From: Anaerolineales bacterium
GTDB lineage: Bacteria > Chloroflexota > Anaerolineae > Anaerolineales > Villigracilaceae
Reading direction: 5' to 3'
Assembly: GCA_919902735.1 (NCBI GenBank)
Contig: CAKKRM010000001.1
Span: 96,100 to 131,420, forward strand
DNA: 35,321 nucleotides
Shown here piece after piece: positions 18,501-26,705 of the stretch. Position 1 is the stretch's first letter. Every line of letters starts with the position of its first letter. The notes under the pieces were generated by a model, which ran no database searches, had not been told where the DNA came from, and saw nothing but the letters and a program-made list of their open reading frames with translations. Both the position numbers and the translations under genes were made by a program.

Positions 18501-19583
18501 ACCACCGTAAGCGGGCAACCGCAAACGATCATGCTGAATTCCGCCATACACTGCGCGGAAAGTTGCCAATAATCGACACCACGCATCAAAACGACGCTCC
18601 AACACTTCCTCGCCATGTTGATCAGCAATTTCACGCAACTGCGCTCGTAACGTCGAAATAGCATAATGCTGGTCATACAACGGATCGCCAAGCAAAAGCA
18701 ACCCACGCTCTTCTGCCGAAAATAGGAAGACCAATCGCATCATCACTGTCAACGCGGCTTCATACAATTCCGATTCCTTGATCCCCTGCAATAACTTGCG
18801 CTCACGATCCCGATCCGCGCGGTCAATCGAACGGATCAACACTTCCACTGCTCGCCGCACCTGATACCCTAACTGTTCAGTGACTTCCTGCTGTTCATTG
18901 ACACTATCAGCAAGCATGCCTTCAAGCGTCTCTTTATCCTGCACCGAGAAAAACCGTTGCGCACTCAACAAACTTCTGAACGAGCGCAACGTCAATGGCT
19001 CTTCAAACCACAGACTCGCATACCACGATACAAATGCGGATGTCTCGCCACGCGGTGCATCCACCAGCATCCACTCCTCGCCATTAGTCACCAATCCTAG
19101 GCGAACCCCCGTTGCTCTAAGCAGTTCCATCATCCGCATCGCAGGCGATGTCTTCCAACGTTTTTCTGCCACCGTCTTATCTAAATTTTGGCCGACGGGA
19201 TATACCTCCACCAACACATGCGGCTTGGTTGGATCATTAGGCTGATGCAAAACTAAATCAGGCTGTAGTGTTTCCCCATGCTCGGCAAACGTCACACGAA
19301 GCGTGGGCGAAATCGCTACACTCTCAGCAATCGTCTCATTTGAAAACCCCAATAAACGCTCGAACACATATCGCACCCAAAGCGTGTGCATCGCATTCTC
19401 AGGGCGTAATCCTTGTTGATTATCAAGCCACTCCTCATGTGCAAGCCGCGCCTCGCGACTCGCCTCCGCATCATGCGCCTCCAACCCTTGCGGGTACACG
19501 CGCAACAATACAGGCAGACTCAAGAAGGGACCTGAGATGTCGAGCAGGGATAACCATTCGTTGTGATGTTTTGCGATGGACAT
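15549..19583 (-). CDS. drmMI: DISARM class 1 adenine methyltransferase DrmMI (1344 aa)
   Basis: DrmMI is the N6-adenine methyltransferase that marks host DNA in class 1 DISARM. The N-terminus resembles a restriction nuclease fold with PDLVLH at about 108-113 and LVEVYP near 124-129, where the usual ExK is replaced by EVY. A helical region follows, then GTHYTPRSLTEPVV near 557-570, the SAM-binding DMAMGSAGF at 606-614 and the catalytic NPPF at 868-871. Residues of about 875-1230 are the target recognition region, and the tail is Lys-rich. The recognition region is markedly AT-rich (27% GC in line 16441) compared with the catalytic part (65% in line 17881) and the C-terminus (57% in line 15661). 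The gene begins two bases after the drmD stop. Confidence 0.88.
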   Translation of the reverse strand: MSIAKHHNEWLSLLDISGPFLSLPVLLRVYPQGLEAHDAEASREARLAHEEWLDNQQGLRPENAMHTLWVRYVFERLLGFSNETIAESVAISPTLRVTFAEHGETLQPDLVLHQPNDPTKPHVLVEVYPVGQNLDKTVAEKRWKTSPAMRMMELLRATGVRLGLVTNGEEWMLVDAPRGETSAFVSWYASLWFEEPLTLRSFRSLLSAQRFFSVQDKETLEGMLADSVNEQQEVTEQLGYQVRRAVEVLIRSIDRADRDRERKLLQGIKESELYEAALTVMMRLVFLFSAEERGLLLLGDPLYDQHYAISTLRAQLREIADQHGEEVLERRFDAWCRLLATFRAVYGGIQHDRLRLPAYGGSLFDPERFPFLEGRLRDVPVNDDDHPLPINNRTVLHLLEALQILRMPVPGGGKEPRRLSFRSLDVEQIGHVYEGLLDHTAVRATEIVLGLAGSRDKEPEVGLSSLIAEQAKGQERFAKYLAENTGRTENAIRKNLSAELDSFQIQRLKSACGNDPQIFQKVQPFAGMIREDGFEMPMVILSGNVYVTAGVTRRATGTHYTPRSLTEPVVQHTLEPLVYIGVAEGLPREEWKLRSPAEILALKVCDMAMGSAGFLVQADRYLAERLMEAWAIASEGGIQITPDGIPSKGLPGETLLPKDEDERMILARRLVADRCLYGVDKNPLAVEIAKLSLWLTTMAKGRPFTFLNHALKCGDALVGASADDFLRWAHGYQNSAMTLFDEQLHLQLEIASQKRRELEAFEVKDVRDSALKADLLKEADAAMNHIKRGCDLLTGARMLGLSDREIEELQMGLLFPYMAGDLDGEIDAGKHPEAARALNIAKKDLVFHWESEFPEVFEHGGFSAFVGNPPFLGGKRIVRTLGSDYQQTLRVIYPSINKNADICVYFFHQAFRFLFQNGYWGFISTKTIAEGDVREAGLDLLTKAGARIIVADTDKNWPGSASVLITVVCMTKTKWNSFCILNGKTVKNISSYLVDESSTGETHTLKIRNGQVFTGSAVYGDGFMISELEAEQLLSNFKNNSDVVRKYITGKTFTSEPYPNYSGWIIYFGEKSEDESRLYNATWQIIEERVKPFRMNARPGPLRTYYWQYERPRIELYKSISTLARVLVNARVAKYIAFDFLPSDYVFLNTLQVFPFEDYSHFCVLQSDFHASWASHRSSSVGITAQYTPSDCFLTFPFPLSIEVGKDNALELIGEKYYLQRTDLLSKNRLSLTDIYNRFHNPKESAEDIVRLREFHVEMDNAVAGAYGWGDLELGHSFHETAQGIRYTISESARREVLSRLLGLNHERHEEEQKQSALEGEKPKSKGGKKGKKSKTSDEQMGLL

Positions 19584-19585
19584 AA

Positions 19586-22500
19586 TTATTTCGCCAACTT
19601 TTCAGGGACAAGGAACGTCACAGCCACCGGGAACATTCTCGGCTGTGGGTCGGCAAAACGTTTGCGGATTTGTTCCTTTTCCGCATTGATTTCATTCGGG
19701 ATCTCTTGCAGTCTGCGACGCAAGGCGTCAAAATCTCTGCTTCGTTGAGTATTTTCCTCTAGTGTAGGCAACTCCATTTGCCATACTTCTGGCTCATCTA
19801 ATTCTTTTTCAATGGATCGAAGCAATTCATTGAGGATTGATTCGATATTTGCCGCTTCCAAATCTCTGCGTTCCTCAAGCAATTTTAATACACCTTCCAT
19901 TCTATCCGTTCTGCGCGCCTCCAACGACAGCATCAATTGAAGCATGATCTTTTCGTACAACGCCAACAGGCGTTCATTCATTTCTTTGGATGGTTCGTTC
20001 TCCAAAGCATTCTCAAGCGCTTTGGAAATCTGCCCGACGTTCATTCTTGCAAAACGACCCTCGCGCAAAAATCCGCCCGCCGTGATGATCTCTTCATGCA
20101 GGCGATACTGGTCTCCGCCGATTACAACCAATCGTGCGTGGGCAATCACAGCAGGGGAGTCCAAAACCGTATCAGGCACGAGTCGTGCAGTAATTCTGTG
20201 CAACCCTTTTTTACTTCTCGGCGACCAAATCTCCGCTCGTAGCAAACGCAAGGACATCTGCACCAGTTTGTGGTTGAGATGAGCCAGCACAATATCATCC
20301 CGGTCCTTTATCAGGTTTTGGTCAAAGACAATCGGCCGCGTTTCTTGTGTATGTGGATGTATTAATCCATCCAGGCAGGTTGCCCAGGCATTGTTCAAGG
20401 CTGGCACATCAAAAACAGGACAGGGCATGTTGCGATTGGCTTTTCGAGTCCACAAGCCTTCTATCTCTTTCTCGATCAACGGTCTTTGTTCGGCAAGTTC
20501 CAATGCGGTTTGCACCACTGAAACAATATTCTCCGATGAGAAATTTAGATCATGGCGGGTCTCTTGCAGTTGCTCCATATGGCGGGCGATCTGAGTACGC
20601 AGGTCACGCTCAAATTTCAAAGCATGTCGCACGGGTTCACTGTCCTTTTCGGCTTGCTCGGTCTGCAAGCGACTTCGCCTGCCAAGCATGGCTTCTTCTA
20701 CTTGTAAAGCGATCACAGGTCCAACCTTGCCCAAATCCTCCCTGATCTGTTCTACCTTTCGGACTGCCACCATCAGGAACTCAAGGTCTGCGTCCAGCAC
20801 ATCGGTACTTGACGAATTCAAGATCTCAGTTTGTTTACTATACCCTTTGCTTACAAAATGATATACAAAGACGTTTTTCTTCTGTCCATGGCGGTCAATA
20901 CGTCCATTGCGCTGCTCCAACCGATTCGGATTCCATGGGATTTCCATGTGGAAGATCTGATGACAGTGGTTTTGCAGGTCTATGCCTTCAGAGGCCGCAT
21001 CCGTAGCAAGCAGAATTCGCACAGCGCTTTTATCTGGTGCAGTCTGAAACGCCGCTTTGATGGCTTCACGTTTGTCGCTCTCCATACCGCCATACAGGGT
21101 CATCAACCTGCCTTCTTCGGTAAATCCCTCTGTTGCCAGAATATGTTGTAACCAATTCAACGTGGTCCGGTATTCGGTGAAGATCACAATCCGCTCATTT
21201 GTCCACTTGCCATCTACTTTGATATTTCGCCTGAGCCAATTCAACAACTCCTGCATCTTGCTGTCAGCACGGCGTTCCGCTTTTTCCGCCCAGGTGCGCA
21301 TTTTCTTCAACAGTTCTGTTTCTTCTGTGCTTAATTTTTGCAGCACTGTAGAAGCGGTGGATAATGCATCGCTTGTAGTATCGTCATCATCCGAATCATC
21401 CTGCTCCGCCTGATCCAACTGTTGGCGTAAAATCCCGAAATTTACTTTTGGCTTCTTTTCGGATTCCTTTTGTCGCACAGCATTCAGCGAACTTTCATGT
21501 TTTTGTAGTGTGGTTAGAAAAGCGGCTGGTGATGAGAACAATCTCTTCTTGAGAAGTTTCAGCACGAATTCAGTCGCGTATTGTTCAGTCGAGTCTTTTG
21601 TGTTTTTCTGGCGAAGTTCTGAATATTCTCTCAGCCAGGCATGGGCTTCGCGTTCTTCCTTTGTGTAAGGAACTTCAATTGCTTGTATTTCGCGTGCCGG
21701 GAATCTCGGTGTGCCATCGAACATGGGCGGCAACTCTGATTTCATTCTTCGTACCATGACCGCCTGTAATTGTTGGCGGTCGGGTGTCACTCCGCGCGCA
21801 AAGCGCTGATCATCGAGCAGTTCCATCAAGGCTGAGAAACTTTCCCTATATCCGTTGTGAGGAGTAGCAGTCAAAAATAATTTATGTTCAAAATGAGGAG
21901 CAAGCGTTCGGATGGCTTCTGTGCGAAGAGAGTCAGTAGCATATCGTCCGCCCCCCACTGGCGCGCAGTTGTGCGCCTCATCAATAACCAAAATATCAAA
22001 CTTGCGTGGATACTTTGATTCTCCCTCGGCAGGTAGCAATTCCTTCAATAATCGCATGGGGCGGTCGCGTTTGATAAAGTCAATAGAAGAAATCAAACGC
22101 GGAAAATGCGACCACGGGTTGGTGTGCAATCCGCGCGATCTGCGCAACCCACGCATCATCTCCGAATCTACAATTCGGAACTCCAACCCGAATTTATCCC
22201 GCATCTGATCCCGCCATTGAATTTGAAGAGATGAAGGACAAACAATTAATATTGTTCTGGCGCGGTTGCGAAGCAGCAATTCCTGCACGATCAATCCTGT
22301 CTCGATTGTCTTTCCCATCCCAACATCATCTGCAATCAACAAATTAGCGCGCGGCATCTGCACGGCGCGCACCAACGGGTCAAGTTGATAATCCTCAATT
22401 GTGATTCCACTTCGGAATGGGGATTGTAATAATCGAACATCTGCCGATGAAATCGCTCCCCAACGAACAGCATTTAGAAAAGCATCGAATTTTTTGGGCG

Positions 22501-22747
22501 AATCAAAACCTGTAGCTTCGGGCAACCCGACACGCTCATCAATTCGCGCATCTGGCTCAATCTCCCATACTACCTGTAAATTTTCTCCAAGAGCATCATC
22601 CTCGATGGAATTCAGCAAGACAAGGTGTTGTGGTTGTTCTGAAAGATCAGTCAGTGCACTCGACTGTACAGCAGCCACCACAAATCTGTGCTGACGGACA
22701 GATACAATTTGTCCCTGCTCGGGGATGGGTTTGTTTGATATTGACAT
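19586..22747 (-). CDS. drmD: DISARM SNF2-like helicase DrmD (1053 aa)
   Basis: DrmD is the SNF2-family helicase that defines class 1 DISARM together with DrmMI. Lobe 1 has DDVGMGKT (Walker A) at 140-147, DEAH (motif II) at 256-259 and TATPHNGY at 293-300. An acidic stretch with runs of Asp lies near residue 455. Lobe 2 has ATDAASEGIDLQ and QRNGRIDRHGQ with the arginine fingers. The C-terminal 350 residues are helical and charged, probably coiled coil. The order drmD then drmMI, almost touching, is the usual one. The start has no strong Shine-Dalgarno sequence. A 133-base gap separates it from the upstream ATPase gene, so it may have its own promoter or be read through from the ABC-3C module. 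Confidence 0.88.
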   Translation of the reverse strand: MSISNKPIPEQGQIVSVRQHRFVVAAVQSSALTDLSEQPQHLVLLNSIEDDALGENLQVVWEIEPDARIDERVGLPEATGFDSPKKFDAFLNAVRWGAISSADVRLLQSPFRSGITIEDYQLDPLVRAVQMPRANLLIADDVGMGKTIETGLIVQELLLRNRARTILIVCPSSLQIQWRDQMRDKFGLEFRIVDSEMMRGLRRSRGLHTNPWSHFPRLISSIDFIKRDRPMRLLKELLPAEGESKYPRKFDILVIDEAHNCAPVGGGRYATDSLRTEAIRTLAPHFEHKLFLTATPHNGYRESFSALMELLDDQRFARGVTPDRQQLQAVMVRRMKSELPPMFDGTPRFPAREIQAIEVPYTKEEREAHAWLREYSELRQKNTKDSTEQYATEFVLKLLKKRLFSSPAAFLTTLQKHESSLNAVRQKESEKKPKVNFGILRQQLDQAEQDDSDDDDTTSDALSTASTVLQKLSTEETELLKKMRTWAEKAERRADSKMQELLNWLRRNIKVDGKWTNERIVIFTEYRTTLNWLQHILATEGFTEEGRLMTLYGGMESDKREAIKAAFQTAPDKSAVRILLATDAASEGIDLQNHCHQIFHMEIPWNPNRLEQRNGRIDRHGQKKNVFVYHFVSKGYSKQTEILNSSSTDVLDADLEFLMVAVRKVEQIREDLGKVGPVIALQVEEAMLGRRSRLQTEQAEKDSEPVRHALKFERDLRTQIARHMEQLQETRHDLNFSSENIVSVVQTALELAEQRPLIEKEIEGLWTRKANRNMPCPVFDVPALNNAWATCLDGLIHPHTQETRPIVFDQNLIKDRDDIVLAHLNHKLVQMSLRLLRAEIWSPRSKKGLHRITARLVPDTVLDSPAVIAHARLVVIGGDQYRLHEEIITAGGFLREGRFARMNVGQISKALENALENEPSKEMNERLLALYEKIMLQLMLSLEARRTDRMEGVLKLLEERRDLEAANIESILNELLRSIEKELDEPEVWQMELPTLEENTQRSRDFDALRRRLQEIPNEINAEKEQIRKRFADPQPRMFPVAVTFLVPEKLAK

Positions 22748-22880
22748 TGTTATTGACTTTGAAAACTAGGATCTACCTTTCAGATATTTTACAACTTAAT
22801 GTCCCTCAAAAGAAGTTTACACCTGCACCAAAGCAATGCTTTAGCCTTTTCATCCACATTCGTCGCGAGAGGATATTGCC
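22748..22880. other. Spacer between the ABC-3C module and the DISARM genes
   Basis: This 133-base gap is the largest inside the defence operon. It contains the dyad AAAGCA-A-TGCTTT at 22830-22842. I found no convincing -35/-10 pair and no terminator with a T-run on the - strand, so read-through from the upstream ATPase gene is the simplest reading. Confidence 0.4.
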
Positions 22881-24743
22881 TCAAACTTCGAACGCAAATT
22901 CTTCAAATTCAGGCAGAATATCCTCACTAGCAGTAGCTATTACTATTTGAATATCTTCGCGATATTCAAGAGCAAGTTGCCCTAACATTTGTAGCACTTG
23001 ATGATATCTTTCTTTTCCCATCTTTTGTTGTTCTGGCTCATCAATAATGAGTAGTTTAGGGTGGTTTGTGAATACCCGTGGATTTGCAACAGGCATAGCT
23101 ATCAAAGAATAATAAAACCCCAATACGGCAATGGCCAAATCAGGGCCAGACATAACACTCTTGTATGCTTGGCCGTTAATTCGTGGGAGTTGTTCTTTGT
23201 CGTCCCACTCAGCACTCTCAAATGACTTTTCAAGCTTTACCTTTCGCATAAATTTTCGAAAATGGGTCAGGAAAGAATTTTGCCTTTCTGTCGTTGTGCC
23301 TAACGCTCGCCTTGCAGCCTCTAACTCCATAGTCACTTTTTCAAGGCTTTGTTTTACCTCAGGCAATTTTTCTTCTTCAAGAAATATTGCATATTCTCTT
23401 TGCCTTTTTTGATAATCTAATTGACTTAATTCTTTTTCAATTGATGTAATTTGTGCAATATTCAGCGTAATATTTTCAACAAGCGGCGAGACATAATTAC
23501 TCTCTTCTAACGTAAGCTGCTTATGTATCCATTCAATTCTTTTTTTCAATTCATTTCTTTGGTTATTTAAATTCTTGATGCGTTCATCAAAATTCCCTAA
23601 TAACTCTATAGTTTCTTTTGTTGCTTGGACCGAATCGCGGCGAGCTTTTTGCCAAACCGCATCATCATATTCCTGAATAATAATGGGGCGTCCACATACC
23701 ATACAGTTATTCTCAGCTTCCCGTTTTTTCATGTCTGCTGTGATTTCCTGAAGACAACGTGGACAATGAGTAAAGGTATAAGTTGACACAACATGTTTCG
23801 AAACAAAATGACGATTAATGCGACGACTTTCAGCATCAAGAACGTCCCGCAACTCCGTCATTCTTTGCTTCTGATTTTGGAGATTTAAAACTTCTTGTTC
23901 GGCAGATTCGTATTGACGACGTTTTTCAACTAATTCAGTTCGAAGTGCTTCGTAAGGCGTTTGAGTGTCTTTTGACTTAACACTTTTAACTTGTTTTCTG
24001 ATCTGTTCTTCTTCAACTCGCAAATTTGCTAATTCAGTAAGAAGTTTTTGACGATTCTTATCGATGTCTTCTAAAGACGGGATGTCAATTTCATCTAGAA
24101 ATGTGCGAATCGCTGAAATTTCCTGAATAAGCTTAAGTCGATCTGCTCTTAAATCACGCTCTCTATTCTCGATTTCAGCTATTGTAGGTGTCGTTAATCC
24201 CATCATAACTCTTATGGTTTCTTTTCGTTTGGTATCGTATACCTCATTTAAAATCCCCGCATAACTTATATCACGGTCAATTAACATTGCCTTTGCAATG
24301 TCATAAAAGCTAAGAGGATTATTTTGCACCTCACCTTCTTCTGTTCTATTCTTTAGAAAAATTTTTGGTAAATCTAACTTTTCAAGTAAATATTGTGACA
24401 TGTTTCGCTTAAGAAATTGTTGTCCGTGCTCCGAATCATAAACATCAAACATTCCTGCAGGATGTTGACAATCCCTAACCACTTTTATTGGTTCGCCATT
24501 TGCATAAAAATCTAACTCGACGGTTTGTAGCGAATCCATAAAATCTTTATCTATGCCTTTTGCATCGTCGCCTATTGCGTAGCGAATTAGTCTAAGAATT
24601 GTCGTTCGATAAGCCTGGGTTTGTCCATGCAGTATTGTTAATCCTGATGAAAACGGGATCGTAAATTTCTCGTTTTCAGTATCGAGCCAGCGAAACTCAC
24701 GCAAATGAAGTTTTGGATAAAGTTGGCTCTTAGTGTCAATCAT
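22881..24743 (-). CDS. Rad50/SMC-like ABC ATPase of an ABC-3C-type system (620 aa)
   Basis: The protein has the split layout of Rad50/SMC-type ATPases. An N-terminal ATPase half carries a P-loop position at residues 40-48 reading GQTQAYRTT, in which the canonical GK(S/T) is replaced by YRTT. Coiled-coil segments span about 190-325 and 360-500. Between them is a zinc-hook-like region with C327-x2-C330 and C347-x2-C350. The C-terminal half has a signature-like MSGPDLAIAVLGFYYSL at about 531-547 and Walker B LLIIDEPEQQ at 564-573. It overlaps the middle-component gene by four bases (ATGA). Three-gene sets of nuclease, middle component and ABC ATPase are known as ABC-3C conflict systems. The ATPase is expected to sense or process invading DNA and gate the nuclease. 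Confidence 0.75.
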   Translation of the reverse strand: MIDTKSQLYPKLHLREFRWLDTENEKFTIPFSSGLTILHGQTQAYRTTILRLIRYAIGDDAKGIDKDFMDSLQTVELDFYANGEPIKVVRDCQHPAGMFDVYDSEHGQQFLKRNMSQYLLEKLDLPKIFLKNRTEEGEVQNNPLSFYDIAKAMLIDRDISYAGILNEVYDTKRKETIRVMMGLTTPTIAEIENRERDLRADRLKLIQEISAIRTFLDEIDIPSLEDIDKNRQKLLTELANLRVEEEQIRKQVKSVKSKDTQTPYEALRTELVEKRRQYESAEQEVLNLQNQKQRMTELRDVLDAESRRINRHFVSKHVVSTYTFTHCPRCLQEITADMKKREAENNCMVCGRPIIIQEYDDAVWQKARRDSVQATKETIELLGNFDERIKNLNNQRNELKKRIEWIHKQLTLEESNYVSPLVENITLNIAQITSIEKELSQLDYQKRQREYAIFLEEEKLPEVKQSLEKVTMELEAARRALGTTTERQNSFLTHFRKFMRKVKLEKSFESAEWDDKEQLPRINGQAYKSVMSGPDLAIAVLGFYYSLIAMPVANPRVFTNHPKLLIIDEPEQQKMGKERYHQVLQMLGQLALEYREDIQIVIATASEDILPEFEEFAFEV

Positions 24744-25315
24744 GAGCTTATCTCCGAATTTAAAGGTAGTGCCACAATTTCAGGGAAGTTATTATAAATA
24801 TAATCTTTAAGCTGGGTGCCAGAAAAATCTTTAAACCTTTTATTAACAAGTTCGCATCGATTGATTATCTCGTCGAAATCGGGTCCCTTTAATTCGTTTA
24901 CAGCTTCTTGTCCACGGTCAGTCAGAGCAAACTCATCCCCTCGTTTAGTGGGTGAAATTGACACCAATCCCTTTGCAACAAGAAAAGCAAAAACATCATA
25001 ATATTTATTGTCCCATGGACCATATTTGTACCGTATCATTGGCGATTCGGGATCTACAGGCGCAACAATAGTTGCATTGGCTTCTAATGCTTTTTTTAAG
25101 TAGGATGGATATCTTACAAAAAAATCAAGTTTGGCAAGTTTAAGCCGACCAGAAATCTTTGAGTATTTACCGCCTGCGTATCTTAAGAGTAACAACAGAC
25201 GTGCGGAGTGAAATTCTAAGCTGTCTTCTGCAGTAGGATAGTGGTGAGGTTCGCTAGTGTCAATAACTAAGCCACTAGGTACCTCTGTGGCTAGGAATTC
25301 GAAGTTGGTATTCAT
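24740..25315 (-). CDS. ABC-3C middle component, winged-helix type (191 aa)
   Basis: A 191-residue soluble protein lies between a nuclease gene and an ABC ATPase gene with four-base ATGA overlaps on both sides. The central part (ARLLLLLRYAGGKYSK, LKLAKLDFFVRYPSYL) and the motif RYKYGPWDNKYYDVFAFLVAKGLV followed by LTDRGQEAV read like a winged-helix domain and match the usual look of ABC-3C middle components. The product probably links the nuclease to the ATPase. There are no cysteine clusters or membrane segments. The family is inferred from position plus this pattern; no enzymatic role is expected. Confidence 0.65.
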   Translation of the reverse strand: MNTNFEFLATEVPSGLVIDTSEPHHYPTAEDSLEFHSARLLLLLRYAGGKYSKISGRLKLAKLDFFVRYPSYLKKALEANATIVAPVDPESPMIRYKYGPWDNKYYDVFAFLVAKGLVSISPTKRGDEFALTDRGQEAVNELKGPDFDEIINRCELVNKRFKDFSGTQLKDYIYNNFPEIVALPLNSEISS

Positions 25316-26466
25316 AACCCGTTACTCTTATTTCTCATCCACTTCACTTCACAAATACCCGTCATATCAAAAAATATACCTTCGGCAAAGTCATATCCGA
25401 AACGCATGTCGTTTTTTTTCTCTCCCCATTTATTGCCCAAGTCGAAAAATATTGCAACCAATCCTTGCCATAATTCAGGACCTGTTAATGAGGGGTGTTC
25501 CACTCTGAATTTACGACACACAATGTCTAATTCTGTTCGGTAGCTTTGCCATTCTGCAGATTCGATAGAGGTTTCGTAACGAAGCGCCATTGTGTTGAGT
25601 CTTTTTTGGAAAGCATATTTTGTTTTTGTTTCAAGCTCAACGCGAGTCAATTTTTCTTGAGTAGTTAATGTAGTTTCGCGATTGGCAGATGGCGAGAATT
25701 CCTCTGCACGTTTTAAAACAATGTCGATTAACTCAAGCCGAGAGATAGATTTTATTGTCCAAGGTTGAAGCGGCTGATGAGAAATTTGTCTGACTCGACT
25801 GTAGATTTCATTACACACAATTTTTGCTTCTTCCAAAGTTAATTCAATCGACCATGTTTTTTTGAGAGTGTTTAGAAGTAAATGGTAATTTTCGTTTTCA
25901 ATTGCAGACGGATGGGGATAGCTCAAGTCTATGTCAAGTAACAACAATCCCGTCTTCACTGTTTCAGCATTTATACCTTGTGTCGAAAGCTGTTCTGTTA
26001 AATATTCTGTAAATCTATTTAATTGCAATTGCCAATCTTCATCTTTGCTATTTTCTGGAGTATTGAGAAGAGCCACTAACTTACCCAAGGAAAGCTCGCC
26101 ATCATCCTTTGATAAACCCAATTTACCATGCCCCCAGAAAGCAATTTTAACTACATCTTTTCCGTTTTGAACTGGAGTGAATAATTTTCCTAACACCCCA
26201 AGTTTTTGCCGTTTTTCCGGAGCGATAAAATTATGCAATGTCCAAGTTTTGCTTTGCGTTTTTTTGACTTGTACAAACTCTAATTTATTATGATCCTTAA
26301 TTTGAACTATATCCTCATGAAACTCACAAACGACATTTTCTATTTGATGATTTTCAATCATCCTAATGCACAGCATGACAGTAAGATCGCGCTGGTAATC
26401 GTATCCTATCAACCCCTCGGTTCCGGGGTCAGAAATTTGTGGTGTGTCTAAAATCCGTTGGGCCAT
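25312..26466 (-). CDS. DUF4297/Cap4-like dsDNA nuclease, effector of the ABC-3C module (384 aa)
   Basis: The N-terminal 75 residues have the hallmark of DUF4297 restriction-type nucleases: GYDYQ at 21-25, the acidic residues E48, E51 and D52, and QVK at 66-68 forming the PD-(D/E)XK-like active site. This fold is the DNA-cutting domain of Cap4 and of ABC-3C effectors. The remaining 300 residues are helical, alpha/beta and not recognised; they probably mediate regulation. It is the first gene of the 20 kb defence operon and overlaps the middle component by four bases. The predicted role is degradation of DNA once the ATPase signals infection. The start at 26466 has only a weak GGGA as ribosome binding site. 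Confidence 0.75.
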   Translation of the reverse strand: MAQRILDTPQISDPGTEGLIGYDYQRDLTVMLCIRMIENHQIENVVCEFHEDIVQIKDHNKLEFVQVKKTQSKTWTLHNFIAPEKRQKLGVLGKLFTPVQNGKDVVKIAFWGHGKLGLSKDDGELSLGKLVALLNTPENSKDEDWQLQLNRFTEYLTEQLSTQGINAETVKTGLLLLDIDLSYPHPSAIENENYHLLLNTLKKTWSIELTLEEAKIVCNEIYSRVRQISHQPLQPWTIKSISRLELIDIVLKRAEEFSPSANRETTLTTQEKLTRVELETKTKYAFQKRLNTMALRYETSIESAEWQSYRTELDIVCRKFRVEHPSLTGPELWQGLVAIFFDLGNKWGEKKNDMRFGYDFAEGIFFDMTGICEVKWMRNKSNGL

Positions 26467-26497
26467 TTGAAATTCCCATACTGGCTGATATGACGAT

Positions 26498-26518
26498 AAT
26501 CCCTTAATGGTAGGGATT
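26498..26518 (-). promoter_or_regulatory. Small hairpin in the leader of the defence operon
   Basis: Seven-base arms AATCCCT and AGGGATT at 26498-26504 and 26512-26518 enclose a seven-base loop. It lies about 30 bases ahead of the first start codon, downstream of the candidate promoter, so it would be in the mRNA leader. It could be an operator or a weak attenuator; on the - strand no T-run follows. Confidence 0.35.
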
Positions 26519-26555
26519 TTTGATGAGCATTAAGATATGTGATATTAATTGAAGT

Positions 26556-26584
26556 ATTGTAGAACAAATTTGTGTTCTGGGCAA
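26556..26584 (-). promoter_or_regulatory. Candidate promoter of the defence operon
   Basis: Read on the - strand, TTGCCC (26579-26584) and TACAAT (26556-26561) are separated by 17 bases, a plausible sigma70-type pair matching consensus at four and five of six positions. Transcription would start near 26549, leaving a leader of about 80 bases before the nuclease gene. Nothing stronger was found upstream of the operon. Confidence 0.45.
26561..26578. promoter_or_regulatory. Operator-like dyad inside the promoter spacer
   Basis: AGAACA and TGTTCT are perfect inverted arms separated by six bases, and the dyad fills the space between the candidate -35 and -10. A protein bound here would block RNA polymerase. 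The arms recall the GAAC/GTTC half-sites of Gram-positive SOS boxes, but the spacing (N8 instead of N4) does not fit LexA. No repressor gene is adjacent. Confidence 0.4.
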
Positions 26585-26705
26585 GGAAAGAGGAAAGTTG
26601 TACGTTGTCTGATTCATTCCCTACACTTCCCTCGCCATTCTTATCCCTAAACTCTCAAGTCAGTGAATTTGATTCTCCAACAGCAAAAATCAAGCCAGCT
26701 CCGTT

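Noticed and set aside
26561-26578. LexA (SOS) box for the defence operon
   Set aside because: The half-sites resemble GAAC/GTTC, but they are separated by eight bases rather than four.
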